Assembly (NCBI RefSeq): GCF_003143775.1
Contig: NZ_QFRJ01000001.1
Location: 186,001-250,000, forward strand
Direction: 5' to 3'
DNA length: 64,000 bases
Origin: Brumimicrobium oceani
Lineage (GTDB): Bacteria > Bacteroidota > Bacteroidia > Flavobacteriales_D > Crocinitomicaceae
Position numbers and translations under genes: made by a program. How positions within the stretch are numbered: the first letter of the stretch is position 1; each line of letters starts with the position of its first letter. Positions 17,113-26,237 of the stretch are shown here, piece after piece. Below the pieces are notes generated by a model, which saw only the letters and a list, made by a program, of their open reading frames with translations, did not search any database and was not told where the DNA came from.

Positions 17113-18159
17113 TTGAAAAGAAGACTTCTATATCACTACCATAAATATTTCAGCATTCTTATTGCTGGTATTTTCACTTTCCAAATCTCTGCACAAGATT
17201 TTCATTTTTCTCAGATGAAATTTACACCAATGAATGTAAATCCTTCATTGGCTGGATTAAGTGGAAAGTACAATGCAATAGCAATCTACAGAACGCAGTG
17301 GAATAGTGTAGCATCTCCTTACACCACTCTTGGTGCTTCCTTTGATGCCAATTTGAATAGCCCTTCCAATAGAAAAGGGTTTCTCGCTGGAGGTCTAAAT
17401 TTTTATCATGACCTTGCTGGTGATTTAAAAATGACTAGCTCCAATGTGAATTTCAACATTGCTTATCATTTAAGATTAAATCGAAACAGTACTTTAGGCT
17501 TAGGCGTACAGATTGGATATGCGCAACGTGGTTTAGGTCAGGTCAAAGGATATTTTGCAAGCCAATACGATGGGAATGATTTCGATCAATCCATTTCGAG
17601 TGGTGAGAATTTTGGAAGTAGAAATACTGGCTATGTGGATGTAGGAACTGGAATCGTTTTTAAGCATAACTCATTGCGCAAAGGAACTTTTAATGCCAAT
17701 GGATTTATGTTTACCGCAGGTTTAGCCGCTTATCACTTAACCCGTCCTAGTTATTCATTTATTCAAGGTGGAAATGATGATCTTTTCATCCGTTATAGTG
17801 CTTTTGTAGAAACGGAGTTTAGACTTGATAACGCTTCCTTTACACTGTTACCCGCAGTTTATTACCAGCGACAGGGAAGTCATCAAGAAATCTTATTTGG
17901 TGCGTATGTCAAATACTATTTTATTGAATCCACGAATAAAACAAATATGAGAAATGATTTCTCTCTGGGCTACGGCGCGTTCTACCGCTTTGGTGATGCT
18001 TTCGTAAATAAATTACTTTTAGATTTTAGCAGTTACGCCGTTGGAATCGCTTACGATATCAATATTTCATCCCTTACTCAAGCCAGCAAAGGAAGAGGTG
18101 GAGTGGAGTTTATGTTCAGATATTACTTCGATGAAAGTTTGCAAAGACGCATTAGATAA
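17113..18159 (+). CDS. PorP/SprF family type IX secretion outer membrane protein
   Basis: About 348 residues. The conserved start QDFHFSQMKFTPMNVNPSLAG (mature residues after a signal peptide ending QISAQ) and RTQWNSVASPYTTLGASFD are hallmarks of PorP/SprF proteins, outer-membrane barrels that anchor or help export particular T9SS substrates. No ATG precedes the signal peptide; the TTG at 17113 (KRRLLYHYHKYF...) gives the best signal peptide, while an upstream TTG at 17074 would add 13 doubtful residues. SprF genes often follow their large adhesin partner, but the only giant T9SS protein here is 26 kb away. Confidence 0.88.
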   Translation: MKRRLLYHYHKYFSILIAGIFTFQISAQDFHFSQMKFTPMNVNPSLAGLSGKYNAIAIYRTQWNSVASPYTTLGASFDANLNSPSNRKGFLAGGLNFYHDLAGDLKMTSSNVNFNIAYHLRLNRNSTLGLGVQIGYAQRGLGQVKGYFASQYDGNDFDQSISSGENFGSRNTGYVDVGTGIVFKHNSLRKGTFNANGFMFTAGLAAYHLTRPSYSFIQGGNDDLFIRYSAFVETEFRLDNASFTLLPAVYYQRQGSHQEILFGAYVKYYFIESTNKTNMRNDFSLGYGAFYRFGDAFVNKLLLDFSSYAVGIAYDINISSLTQASKGRGGVEFMFRYYFDESLQRRIR

Positions 18160-18195
18160 CTTACAAAGACTTTTCCCCTCTCACTTGCCTCCCAA

Positions 18196-18270
18196 TGTCC
18201 ACAACTGTCATTCTGACCAGAGCTGAAAATCTTAATTTTTAACTCTGGAAGGATTTGGTCTAGTTAAAGA
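18196..18270. repeat. Decayed intergenic repeat of the 'TGTCATTCTGA' type
   Basis: TGTCATTCTGACCAGAGCTGAAAATCTT at about 18206, followed by a partial inverted copy (CTCTGGAAGGATTTGGTC), resembles palindromic intergenic repeats common in Bacteroidota. The call rests on memory of such elements. Confidence 0.35.
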
Positions 18271-18411
18271 GCGTACTTTTTATTGTAGCATATTAAATAG
18301 CTGGTAAAGTTCCCGATAAGCATTTAATACAATTCAAATAAATCCATAAATTTCCTGGCACATTGTCCGGTAAGTAGTGAGTTTTGTCTATTCCAACGCT
18401 CTATTGCAGAC

Positions 18412-19344
18412 TTATTCAATGAATTTCACAATGGCTGGAATTAACTCTGGGTGAAGCGGTAATTTTGGATTGTAATATGTTTTTGTATTCTCTTCTAAAT
18501 CCTCAGGAGCTACTTTCAAAATATGATTCATTCCTTCTATGATCACCAACTCAGCTTGCGCGTTTCCTCCTTGCTGCATGTGTGCATCTCTTTCAGAAAC
18601 CTGAATATCTGTGCTTCCATGAATGATTAGTATTGGAATATCCAAAACACCAATTTCAACTTTAGGCGAATATTTCATCCATGAAATCAAATAGGGCTGA
18701 ACACTTGGGCGAAATAAACCGGCTAATTCTGGAGAAACTTTTTCCACTTTTTTACCTTGTTTTAACTGTTTAAACAATCTTTTTATCTCTGGCTGAAGGG
18801 GGTGAGATTGGCCAGAAAGCTGATCTGTTAAAACTTCGTCTATTGATCTTCCCGTACCTGCCAGTGAAATAAATTTTGCAATAACATTTTTCTGAGCAGC
18901 TAAAATACCAATCAAAGAGCCTTCAGAATGACCCAATACGACAATGTTTTGGTAACCTTTTGTTGTTAAAAAATTAAGCCATGCAGTAGCGAAATCTACA
19001 TTGTGTTCGAAAAGTAAATCTTCTTCAGAAATTTTTCCTTTACTTTCCCCTACAAGAAGTTTGTCGTAGCGTAAACTGGAAATTCCTTTTTCTGCAAGTC
19101 CTTCCGCGAGTAACTTGTAGCTATTGGTTTGAGAAATCTGACTATTCCCATTTCTATCCGTTGGCCCTGAACCAGGAATAATTAAAACTACAGGACTGTT
19201 CTTTTTACTTCCGCTGTGAATTAGACTTCCGTAGAGATTTCCATATTCTGTTTTTACTTTAACTTTTTTTTCAGTTTGTGTCCAACTATTTGTGCTGATT
19301 GAAATAAAGAGCACAACAAGTACTAGACAATTCAATTGCTTCAT
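18412..19344 (-). CDS. Exported alpha/beta hydrolase
   Basis: 310 residues with a signal peptide (1-22, ending SWTQ). The oxyanion segment is IIPGSGPTDRNGN (55-67), nucleophile Ser140 lies in LGHSEGSLIG, the acid is in IHGSTDIQVS and the His in EGMNHILK. This 'GSGPxDRxG' type is common in Bacteroidota as a serine aminopeptidase S33/lysophospholipase-like hydrolase. It is probably periplasmic. The substrate is unknown. It is divergent from pabB, whose true start (19411) leaves a 66 bp spacer. Confidence 0.85.
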   Translation of the reverse strand: MKQLNCLVLVVLFISISTNSWTQTEKKVKVKTEYGNLYGSLIHSGSKKNSPVVLIIPGSGPTDRNGNSQISQTNSYKLLAEGLAEKGISSLRYDKLLVGESKGKISEEDLLFEHNVDFATAWLNFLTTKGYQNIVVLGHSEGSLIGILAAQKNVIAKFISLAGTGRSIDEVLTDQLSGQSHPLQPEIKRLFKQLKQGKKVEKVSPELAGLFRPSVQPYLISWMKYSPKVEIGVLDIPILIIHGSTDIQVSERDAHMQQGGNAQAELVIIEGMNHILKVAPEDLEENTKTYYNPKLPLHPELIPAIVKFIE

Positions 19345-19410
19345 GGTATAATTATTATTTTAGCGCTTATTTTTGAACGACATCGTGTAATATTAAGGAA
19401 TTTATTTTTG

Positions 19411-20610
19411 ATGAAAAACATTTTCACCTATTTTTCTAATAATTTTAATCAGTCCATTTTAGCATTTGATGCTATTGAAATGGTAGTTTGTGAGACCTCG
19501 AATTGCTTAGAAAAAGCAGCGGTGTTTTTAGAGAAATTTAAACAAGATTACCGCTTTGGTTTTCTGACCTATGACCTTAAAAATGAGATTGAAAATTTGA
19601 GTTCCTTAAATCCAGATCGTATTGGATTTCCAAGTGTTGGTTTTTTTGTTCCACGCTATGTTGTTGAATGGGATAAGGACGGAAAACAAACATTTTTGAA
19701 AGGAGAAGAGGATGAAATAGCCAAACAATTCATTTCAAATTTTTTAAAACAGAAAGAAGCTCAAGTTCATAACAAGGTAGTACTGATTCCAGGATTAAGT
19801 AAGAAGGATTACATTTCTAAAATAGAAAAACTCCAAGAAGAAATTCAATATGGTAACATTTACGAAGTCACTTTTTGTCAAGAGTTTTATGCTGAAAATA
19901 GTGAAATCGAACCATTGTCGACCTATTTTGCATTAAATCGAGCGACTAAAGCTTCTTTTTCGTGTTTTGTGGAATGGGATGGGAAATATTTACTTTCTGC
20001 AAGTCCAGAGCGCTTTCTAAAAAGAGAAGGAAATAGATTGATTACACAACCTATAAAAGGAACAGCCAAACGTGGCGCAACTCAAGAACAAGATTTACAA
20101 TTAAAAACAGAATTACTAGCCAGTGAAAAAGAGCGAGCTGAAAATGTAATGATTGTAGACTTAGTAAGAAATGATTTGTCTCGAATTGCGGAGAGAAACT
20201 CAGTTCATGTCGATGAACTGTTTGGCGTTTATACATTTGAAACTGTTCATCAGTTAATTTCTACAGTTTCCGCTACCATTGATGAAAAAGTATCTATTCT
20301 GGAAATTCTTAAAGCATTGTTTCCTATGGGAAGTATGACAGGTGCACCTAAAATTAGTGCAATGCAATTAATAGAGGAGCATGAAACTTTCAAAAGAGGT
20401 TTGTATTCGGGAAGTGTGGGCTATTTCAAACCCAACGGAGATTTTGACTTCAATGTCATTATTCGAAGTATTTTATACAACGAAGAAAGTAATTCCATTA
20501 GCTGTCCTGTGGGCGGAGCAATCACTTTAAAGTCTACGCCAGAAGCAGAATATGAAGAATGTATGATTAAAGTTAAAGCATTAAAAGAAGTTTTGTTTTC
20601 AAATGACTAA
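19411..20610 (+). CDS. pabB: Aminodeoxychorismate synthase component I (anthranilate synthase I family)
   Basis: 399 residues from ATG 19411; a longer frame from 19336 would overlap the divergent hydrolase promoter. It has chorismate-binding enzyme motifs: LLSASPERFLKREG, QPIKGTAKRG, MIVDLVRNDLSRIA, PMGSMTGAPKISAMQLIEE and GLYSGSVGYF near the end. It converts chorismate plus ammonia to 4-amino-4-deoxychorismate for folate. The PIKGT lysine (Lys in place of TrpE Thr/Ala) favours PabB over TrpE. It overlaps tilS by 8 bp. The glutamine amidotransferase partner is not in the window. Confidence 0.87.
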   Translation: MKNIFTYFSNNFNQSILAFDAIEMVVCETSNCLEKAAVFLEKFKQDYRFGFLTYDLKNEIENLSSLNPDRIGFPSVGFFVPRYVVEWDKDGKQTFLKGEEDEIAKQFISNFLKQKEAQVHNKVVLIPGLSKKDYISKIEKLQEEIQYGNIYEVTFCQEFYAENSEIEPLSTYFALNRATKASFSCFVEWDGKYLLSASPERFLKREGNRLITQPIKGTAKRGATQEQDLQLKTELLASEKERAENVMIVDLVRNDLSRIAERNSVHVDELFGVYTFETVHQLISTVSATIDEKVSILEILKALFPMGSMTGAPKISAMQLIEEHETFKRGLYSGSVGYFKPNGDFDFNVIIRSILYNEESNSISCPVGGAITLKSTPEAEYEECMIKVKALKEVLFSND

Positions 20611-21793
20611 AGCTCCGAAATATTGGGTAGCTTGCAGCGGAGGAGTTGACTCTGTGGTACTTTTGTATTTAATGCATGAAGAGAAAAAGGACGTCGGTAT
20701 TTTGCATTGTAACTTCCAATTGCGTGATGAATCATCTCAAGGTGATGAAGCTTTTGTGAGAGAATTAGCAGAAAAACTTGAGCTTCCTATCCGTGTGAAG
20801 GTGTTTGACACCAAAAAGTACGGTAAAAAGCAAAAAATCAATACGCAGTTGGCCGCACGAGAATTGAGGTACAATTGGTTTGATGAAGTTATTGAAAAGG
20901 AGGGAGGAATTATTCTTCTGGGTCATCACTATGATGATCAAGTGGAAACTTTTTTCTTGCAATTAAGAAGAGGTGGAAAAGTGAGAAGTTTAGCTGGAAT
21001 GCCTGTTTATAGAAAGGGCTATTTGAGGCCTATCTTAAAATATTCGAAAGCAGACCTCATTGAATTGGCGAATAAACAAGCTTGGCACTGGCGAGAAGAT
21101 ATTAGTAACGCATCCAACGATTATACGCGCAATTGGTACAGAAATGAAATATTACCTTTGTTAAATTCTAAAGCTTTTCCAATGGAAAGTGTGGTTCCCT
21201 TAGTGAACAATTTCCAGCAGATTTTTGAATTTCTGAAAACTTTACCCATTCCCAATTCTATCTTAATTTCTGATTGGATTCGCTTAACAATATGGGAAAA
21301 ACAACATGTTTTAGTTGAGCAAAATATGGGGGAATATTCTACTTCTGAAATTGACAAGCTTATAATTGCCGAAAAAGGAAAGTTTATAGGCAATACTCAA
21401 ATGAAGCTTTGGAATGAGGGAAATGAATTGGTTTTTGTTGCTCAAAACGAAATAAAATCTCAATTTGAGTTAAATAGCTCCGTTCTTCCAATTGATGAAG
21501 TAGAACTAAATCAAAAAGATTTGTTTTTGGATGCGTTCAAGTTGAAAGGAGGACTTTCTTTTAGAAATTGGAAATCGGGAGATCGTTTTCAACCGCTTGG
21601 AATGAAGGGAGAAAAGAGTGTGGGCAAATTTTTAAGAGACCGAAAAGTGGCAGCGCATCAAAAAGCCAAAATTCAAGTTTTGGTCAATGAAAATAATGAA
21701 GTAATTGGAGTATTTGGTTTCGGTGTCAGTGAAACAGTAAGGATAGATTCAGAAACAAAGAATGTTAAGCATATTCAATTGTCTGAAATTTAA
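20603..21793 (+). CDS. tilS: tRNA(Ile)-lysidine synthetase
   Basis: 396 residues. The PP-loop ATPase motif SGGVDS (12-17) at the N-terminus, LGHHYDDQVETFFLQLRRG and SNASNDYTRNWYRNEILPLL form the N-type pyrophosphatase domain; the C-terminal domain ends with FRNWKSGDRFQPLGM and KSVGKFLRDRKV. It modifies C34 of the tRNA(Ile) CAU anticodon to lysidine so that it reads AUA, an essential step. Translationally coupled to pabB by an 8 bp overlap. Confidence 0.95.
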   Translation: MTKAPKYWVACSGGVDSVVLLYLMHEEKKDVGILHCNFQLRDESSQGDEAFVRELAEKLELPIRVKVFDTKKYGKKQKINTQLAARELRYNWFDEVIEKEGGIILLGHHYDDQVETFFLQLRRGGKVRSLAGMPVYRKGYLRPILKYSKADLIELANKQAWHWREDISNASNDYTRNWYRNEILPLLNSKAFPMESVVPLVNNFQQIFEFLKTLPIPNSILISDWIRLTIWEKQHVLVEQNMGEYSTSEIDKLIIAEKGKFIGNTQMKLWNEGNELVFVAQNEIKSQFELNSSVLPIDEVELNQKDLFLDAFKLKGGLSFRNWKSGDRFQPLGMKGEKSVGKFLRDRKVAAHQKAKIQVLVNENNEVIGVFGFGVSETVRIDSETKNVKHIQLSEI

Positions 21794-21893
21794 CTTGCTT
21801 TAGCCCTTTGTTTTCGAGTATAATCAATTTGCATTGAACATGGTTATAATTTTTTTAGTAGTTTAGGCTGAGAATTTAAATGCTCTACTTTCC

Positions 21894-22697
21894 ATGAATC
21901 TAAAACTTCTAATGAAATTACTTTTGTTTTCCTTTATGGTTTTGCTGCTGTTCTCCTGTGGAACGAGTTCAAACGGTGTTTTTGAAAAACGAAAGCATTT
22001 GAAAGGATGGCATTTTAAGAAGAACAAGAAGTTTGATTTAGGACTTTCTTCTAATAAGAAAAAGGAGGAGATTAGGATTGAGAAGAATGCTCCGAATAAT
22101 ACGAATAAAGTCAGTTCTTTCGTAGAGAAGGAAAGGAATAGTCAAAATAAGGAGTCAACGCCATTCAGAAAAGAGAATAAAACGGAGCGACTTGAAAAGG
22201 AAAAGAAATACTGGGATGAAAAGCCAGATATCCTGCTCGTAAAAGATGAAAATGAAGCTGTGGGCAAGGACTTGAAAACTTTTAGTTCTATGGGAGTGAT
22301 TGCCCAAGTATTCATAAAAAAGGAAGGGGCTGAGTTAGACATCAATAAGCGCACTGTGATTAGTGATGATAAAGTACTTTCCTCTAATCAAATTTTGATT
22401 CGTACATTTTTTGTAGTGGTTGGTTTTGGAATTCTGTTTTTGGCCTTCTTTATTTTAGCTTGGGCAATAGCTTATAACGATCCAATTTTGGGACTTTCAG
22501 TATTCGCTTTTGGAGTTGTTTTATGCTTTACTTTCGTTGATTATTTAGTCCAAAGATTGCATAGTAGACCAGAAGACAGAAAGAATTGGACCTTTTTTAG
22601 AAGTTTGAAAAGAGTGCTCATTCTTCTTTCGGCTTTGGTATTGACAATTTATACCATCAATTTTTTAACGACTGTCAAAGAGAATATGAAAAATTAA
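21894..22697 (+). CDS. Lipoprotein with FEKRKHLKGWHFKKNKKF box, paralog 1 of 3
   Basis: 267 residues. Lipobox FSCG (Cys at about residue 22) is followed almost at once by NGVFEKRKHLKGWHFKKNKKF, a basic box repeated in the next two genes. A polar, charged linker covers about 45-160. There are then hydrophobic segments (about 166-192, 196-222 and 238-258) that predict two or three TM helices. A lipidated protein with C-terminal TM helices is unusual. No function is known. It is the most diverged of the three in the upstream DNA and signal. Tandem with 22994-23749 and 23944-25188. Confidence 0.7.
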   Translation: MNLKLLMKLLLFSFMVLLLFSCGTSSNGVFEKRKHLKGWHFKKNKKFDLGLSSNKKKEEIRIEKNAPNNTNKVSSFVEKERNSQNKESTPFRKENKTERLEKEKKYWDEKPDILLVKDENEAVGKDLKTFSSMGVIAQVFIKKEGAELDINKRTVISDDKVLSSNQILIRTFFVVVGFGILFLAFFILAWAIAYNDPILGLSVFAFGVVLCFTFVDYLVQRLHSRPEDRKNWTFFRSLKRVLILLSALVLTIYTINFLTTVKENMKN

Positions 22698-22953
22698 TTA
22701 CACTAACGAGTTATTCATTTATGAATTTTTTGATCACTCCTAACACTTAGTTTTTCTATCTAGTGCTTGGTCGGAAATAGACGATTTTTACAAATTCTAT
22801 AGATTTTGAGTTTATTTTAAGTTTGCTGTGTTTCCGTCCAAGCACTATCTAAGTCGTTTTGACAAGATTTAGGAATGTCCATTAACTTGGGGGCAGAGCG
22901 TATTCAGTTTTTATTTCAACAGCTGAGGTTTACTTTTCCTGCATTTCATTGAT

Positions 22954-24088
22954 TATTTTGTACATTTATCTTAAACCAGAAAAAACACTACCTATGAACG
23001 TCAAAGTCTACTTTAAGTTTGTACCCATTCTACTTTTGCTGTTTGTATTATTTTCTTGTTCAACAACTTCAAATGGAGTATTTGAAAAAAGAAAGCACTT
23101 AAAAGGTTGGCATTTCAAGAAGAACAAGAAGTTTGATTCAGGCAGTGCGCATGTCAAGGAGGACAAAATATTCAGACGTAAAGAAAAATCCACGAATCCT
23201 GAGGAAAATTCCGTTTTGACAATTGCAGAGCTTGAGGAAATTGAGATAGTTGAAGACGGGAAGCCAAAACAGAATGAGTTCGAAATAATTACCGAAGCGT
23301 TGTATCCTGATATTCTACAGCCTGATGATGAAAATAATATAAGAGATATTGGACTAGAAAATACAATAGATAATTTTAGTGTCAATCCAGGTCTCTCAAC
23401 AGTAAATGAGACAGAAGTTAGTCGAACGAAAAGGCACCCAATTGTTATTGTTTTGGGTATTTTAGTTTTTACCTATCTATTTTTGTTGGGTTTAGGTATT
23501 GCAATGATTTTAGGTTTTTTACCAGCTCTTTTTGGTGGATGGTTTATCTTGGGTGTACCAATCTGGCTGGTCAGCGGATATGTAGTTTTCGCCTTTTACC
23601 TCTATTTAATCACTAAACTTTTCGAGCGGGAGGATGGAACAGGAAGTTTAACTTTAAAGCAAGCCTTTAAAAAAGCCATTTGGCCTTTTGTTATTTTAAT
23701 ACTTGCTTTTATGGCGCTGATAATCGGTTTTGGTTGGTCTATTTACTAATTAAGGCTTTTAAAAAACAAATTTTCCTCTATGGGATTTTATTCTTTCAAT
23801 CACTTTTATAGTGGATGTGTTTTTTAGGTTTATAATTTTAATTTTCAGTGCTCCTTTATTGTTTTATGGACCACTAAGGTTTTATTCTTCAGTGTTTTCA
23901 AAAATATTTTGTACATTTAGCTTGATTCAAAAAAACACTACTTATGAACGTCACGGTCAACTTTAAGTTTATATCCATTCTACTTTTGTTGTTTTTACTG
24001 TTTTCGTGTTCAACTTCTTCAGTTGGAGTATTTGAAAAAAGAAAACATTTAAAAGGCTGGCATTTCAAGAAAAACAACAAGTTTATAC
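22954..24088 (+). repeat. Direct repeat: promoter plus 5' part of paralogs 2 and 3
   Basis: Two copies, about 22954-23138 and 23905-24088. Each starts with TATTTTGTACATTTA, contains AACACTAC-TATGAACGTCA around the start codon, and ends in the GCATTTCAAGAA box. Similarity fades afterwards, so only the control region, signal and box were kept alike. Confidence 0.8.
22994..23749 (+). CDS. Lipoprotein with FEKRKHLKGWHFKKNKKF box, paralog 2 of 3
   Basis: 251 residues from ATG 22994 (MNVKVYFKFVPILLLL); an upstream ATG at 22949 is rejected because the matching paralog 3 begins at the equivalent of 22994. The lipobox FSCS is followed by the same basic box, an acidic linker (about 45-140) and three hydrophobic helices (about 147-170, 175-200 and 225-250) near the C-terminus. 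The first roughly 185 bp, including the upstream TATTTTGTACATTTA, are nearly identical to paralog 3. Unknown function. Confidence 0.7.
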   Translation: MNVKVYFKFVPILLLLFVLFSCSTTSNGVFEKRKHLKGWHFKKNKKFDSGSAHVKEDKIFRRKEKSTNPEENSVLTIAELEEIEIVEDGKPKQNEFEIITEALYPDILQPDDENNIRDIGLENTIDNFSVNPGLSTVNETEVSRTKRHPIVIVLGILVFTYLFLLGLGIAMILGFLPALFGGWFILGVPIWLVSGYVVFAFYLYLITKLFEREDGTGSLTLKQAFKKAIWPFVILILAFMALIIGFGWSIY

Positions 24089-25188
24089 TTGGGGGTGGCA
24101 GCATAAAAAATAGAAAGGAACTCAAAACTAGCGATCGAAGGCTAAAAATTCAAAATTCAAATTTAGCTGCAGAATCGATGAGTGAGGTAAAAGATTTAAA
24201 GACATTGATATTAAAACAGGAATCAACCTTAGACACATTCGAAATCAGTAGTATTTCTCTCACTAAATCTCCTTTTTTTAAAATACCGCAGCCCAATGCT
24301 TTAAGCAATAATTTGAATGTTTCAAAAAAAAAGGAAACGCTAGTTAAAGCCCCTTTAGACTTAATGCCTATTGCTTCAAGTACCGAAAAGAATCACAATT
24401 ATTCTGTTGGAAATAATGAAAAGAGAACAACTTCAAAGCTTTGGAATTATAATAATGCATTCTTCTTGTTTTTTTTAACCCCTATGTTATTTATAGGAAA
24501 GAAATCGAGGGAAGTACAACATTGGGCAGCTAAAAACACCGCTAAATCACGCAGCTTATTAACAGGCCTAAAAATTGGTCTTGCAGGGACAGCAGTCGGG
24601 TTGGGGTATTTAACAGAAGCGCCACTTTCTCAATCTCACTTATTAATATCAGCCTCAGGAATTGCTTTGAGTTATGGATTTTGGGAGTATTTCAAAACTC
24701 AAAAGACTTTAAATTCTTTCCGGAAAATCGCGCTATTGAGCGCCGTAAACACATCGACAAGTTTTGGTTTTTATACACTTGGCGGAATGTTGTCTAGCGC
24801 TATGCAGTTTTCCTCGTGGTCATTTTCGAATGGATTAATGCAGTCGGCTACAGAAGTAATAGAAAATGAAAATCTATACAGCGGAATTGAAATTGTATTT
24901 GGAATTTTAATCCTGACTGTGTTTGCAGCGGCCTTAATTACTGTAATAAGTTTCTTAAGTTGCACCTTAATTTGCAGCGGAATTGAAGCCGCAGGGGTTA
25001 TGCTCTTAATTGTGGGTGTTTATTTTACGCTGGTATTTTATATCTATTTAATATTAAAACTGTTCCGGAAAAAGGGAGGTGGAGATGTTTGGTCGATTCC
25101 AAAAACACTTTTAATGACCTTGTTTATATTAAGTGGACTAGCAGCTCTTGTTTTCGGAATTGGGTTATTAGGTGGCGCTTATGGTTAG
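23944..25188 (+). CDS. Lipoprotein with FEKRKHLKGWHFKKN box, paralog 3 of 3
   Basis: 414 residues, the longest of the trio. The lipobox FSCS (Cys about 21) is followed by VGVFEKRKHLKGWHFKKNNKF, a Ser/Lys-rich linker (about 45-170), and then a hydrophobic region with about six to seven predicted TM helices (about 177-400), rich in Gly and Ala. The start aligns with paralog 2 in both DNA and protein. The C-terminal membrane part is unlike the other two except that the last helix pair follows a similar 'F(Y)xYLIxKLF' phrase (VFYIYLILKLF here, FAFYLYLITKLF in paralog 2). Confidence 0.7.
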   Translation: MNVTVNFKFISILLLLFLLFSCSTSSVGVFEKRKHLKGWHFKKNNKFILGGGSIKNRKELKTSDRRLKIQNSNLAAESMSEVKDLKTLILKQESTLDTFEISSISLTKSPFFKIPQPNALSNNLNVSKKKETLVKAPLDLMPIASSTEKNHNYSVGNNEKRTTSKLWNYNNAFFLFFLTPMLFIGKKSREVQHWAAKNTAKSRSLLTGLKIGLAGTAVGLGYLTEAPLSQSHLLISASGIALSYGFWEYFKTQKTLNSFRKIALLSAVNTSTSFGFYTLGGMLSSAMQFSSWSFSNGLMQSATEVIENENLYSGIEIVFGILILTVFAAALITVISFLSCTLICSGIEAAGVMLLIVGVYFTLVFYIYLILKLFRKKGGGDVWSIPKTLLMTLFILSGLAALVFGIGLLGGAYG

Positions 25189-25213
25189 AGATTACCTATG
25201 GTTACTGCACAGT

Positions 25214-26044
25214 TTAATCAAAATCTTCAAAGGGCATTAAAGCCAAAAGTTCCTTTTCTATATGCGGTTTAAAAATATCATGTCCATAAGGAATAGTCTT
25301 TAAGGCATTGGATTGATCTATTTTATCGAGAAAATTGCGTGCACTTTTAGGAGTGATAATTTGATCATGCTCTCCAACGATCACCTTGAATTGAATCGAA
25401 TGTTTATCTAATGTTTTTCTCACCTCTTCATTAGAAGGTCGCAAATCTCTAAATGCACTCCATGTTTTATAGGCTGTTTCAAATTTTTCAGGGTCAGAAG
25501 TGTAATAATCTAGAAAACTCACATGTTTAGGATGAATAATCTTCCCTTTGGCTAAAACGCGTGAAATGGACATTAATTCTTCCGGTTTTTCTACCCAACG
25601 TTTAAACAACTTTCTCGTCCACCACTGACGTTGAGACCAACTATAGAAATTATTGTCATTCATTCCGTCTGGTGCAATTAAAAACATACTTTTCACACGT
25701 GAAGCAAATGACGGAAATGCACTCAAAGTAAAACGTCCGCCTTGAGAATAGGCAACCCAATGAAAATCCTTTACTTTTTCTTTTAACAATAATTTTTCTA
25801 ACAATTTTTCAACATGTTCAGCAGTAATTAAATCTTGATGAATTCGGTGGGGAGAAAAGGTAGAATAACCATGTAAGAAGAGGTGAACAGAAATTATTTT
25901 TCGTGTATTTTTCTCTAAGAATTTGAAATCATCTGCCGACCTTCCATTCCCGTGGAAACAGAGGATAACGGTGTTTCCATCACCATAAACCTCATAAGAA
26001 AGTTTAATGTCTTCAAGTGCTACACTTTTAATTTCTCGCTTCAT
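25214..26044 (-). CDS. Alpha/beta hydrolase, cytoplasmic
   Basis: 276 residues with no signal peptide. It has LCFHGNGRSADDF (oxyanion), nucleophile motif VAYSQGGRF, acid in VIVGEHDQIITP and the His in PYGHDIFKPH. It belongs to the broad alpha/beta hydrolase fold; no substrate can be read from sequence. It ends 26 bp from the convergent paralog 3 gene and is divergent from carB with a 193 bp spacer. Confidence 0.85.
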   Translation of the reverse strand: MKREIKSVALEDIKLSYEVYGDGNTVILCFHGNGRSADDFKFLEKNTRKIISVHLFLHGYSTFSPHRIHQDLITAEHVEKLLEKLLLKEKVKDFHWVAYSQGGRFTLSAFPSFASRVKSMFLIAPDGMNDNNFYSWSQRQWWTRKLFKRWVEKPEELMSISRVLAKGKIIHPKHVSFLDYYTSDPEKFETAYKTWSAFRDLRPSNEEVRKTLDKHSIQFKVIVGEHDQIITPKSARNFLDKIDQSNALKTIPYGHDIFKPHIEKELLALMPFEDFD

Positions 26045-26179
26045 TTCAATCCACTTAATTTAGCTATTGCTCAACATAATTTAATCATGGTAAAATGCTA
26101 TTTCAAACTTAAACAGAGATTTCACCAAAAAACAGTTGTAAAAATACTGTGCATGCCTATAAAAGTAGTAAAAATGAAT

Positions 26180-26187
26180 TAAATTTG
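26180..26187 (+). promoter_or_regulatory. Candidate -7 element of the carB promoter
   Basis: TAAATTTG fits TAnnTTTG exactly, 51 bp upstream of the carB start. No clear -33 TTG. Confidence 0.45.
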
Positions 26188-26237
26188 TGTCCGATTTGTA
26201 TAACGCTTTTACATCATAAGCATAAAGAAAAATTGGA

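Noticed and set aside
19336-19410. N-terminal extension of pabB
   Set aside because: The residues before Met at 19411 would overlap the start of the divergent hydrolase and are not seen in the enzyme family.
23008-23385. 125-residue minus-strand open frame
   Set aside because: Antisense shadow of lipoprotein paralog 2; a similar shadow exists for paralog 3 (23898-24125), as expected from their shared 5' DNA.
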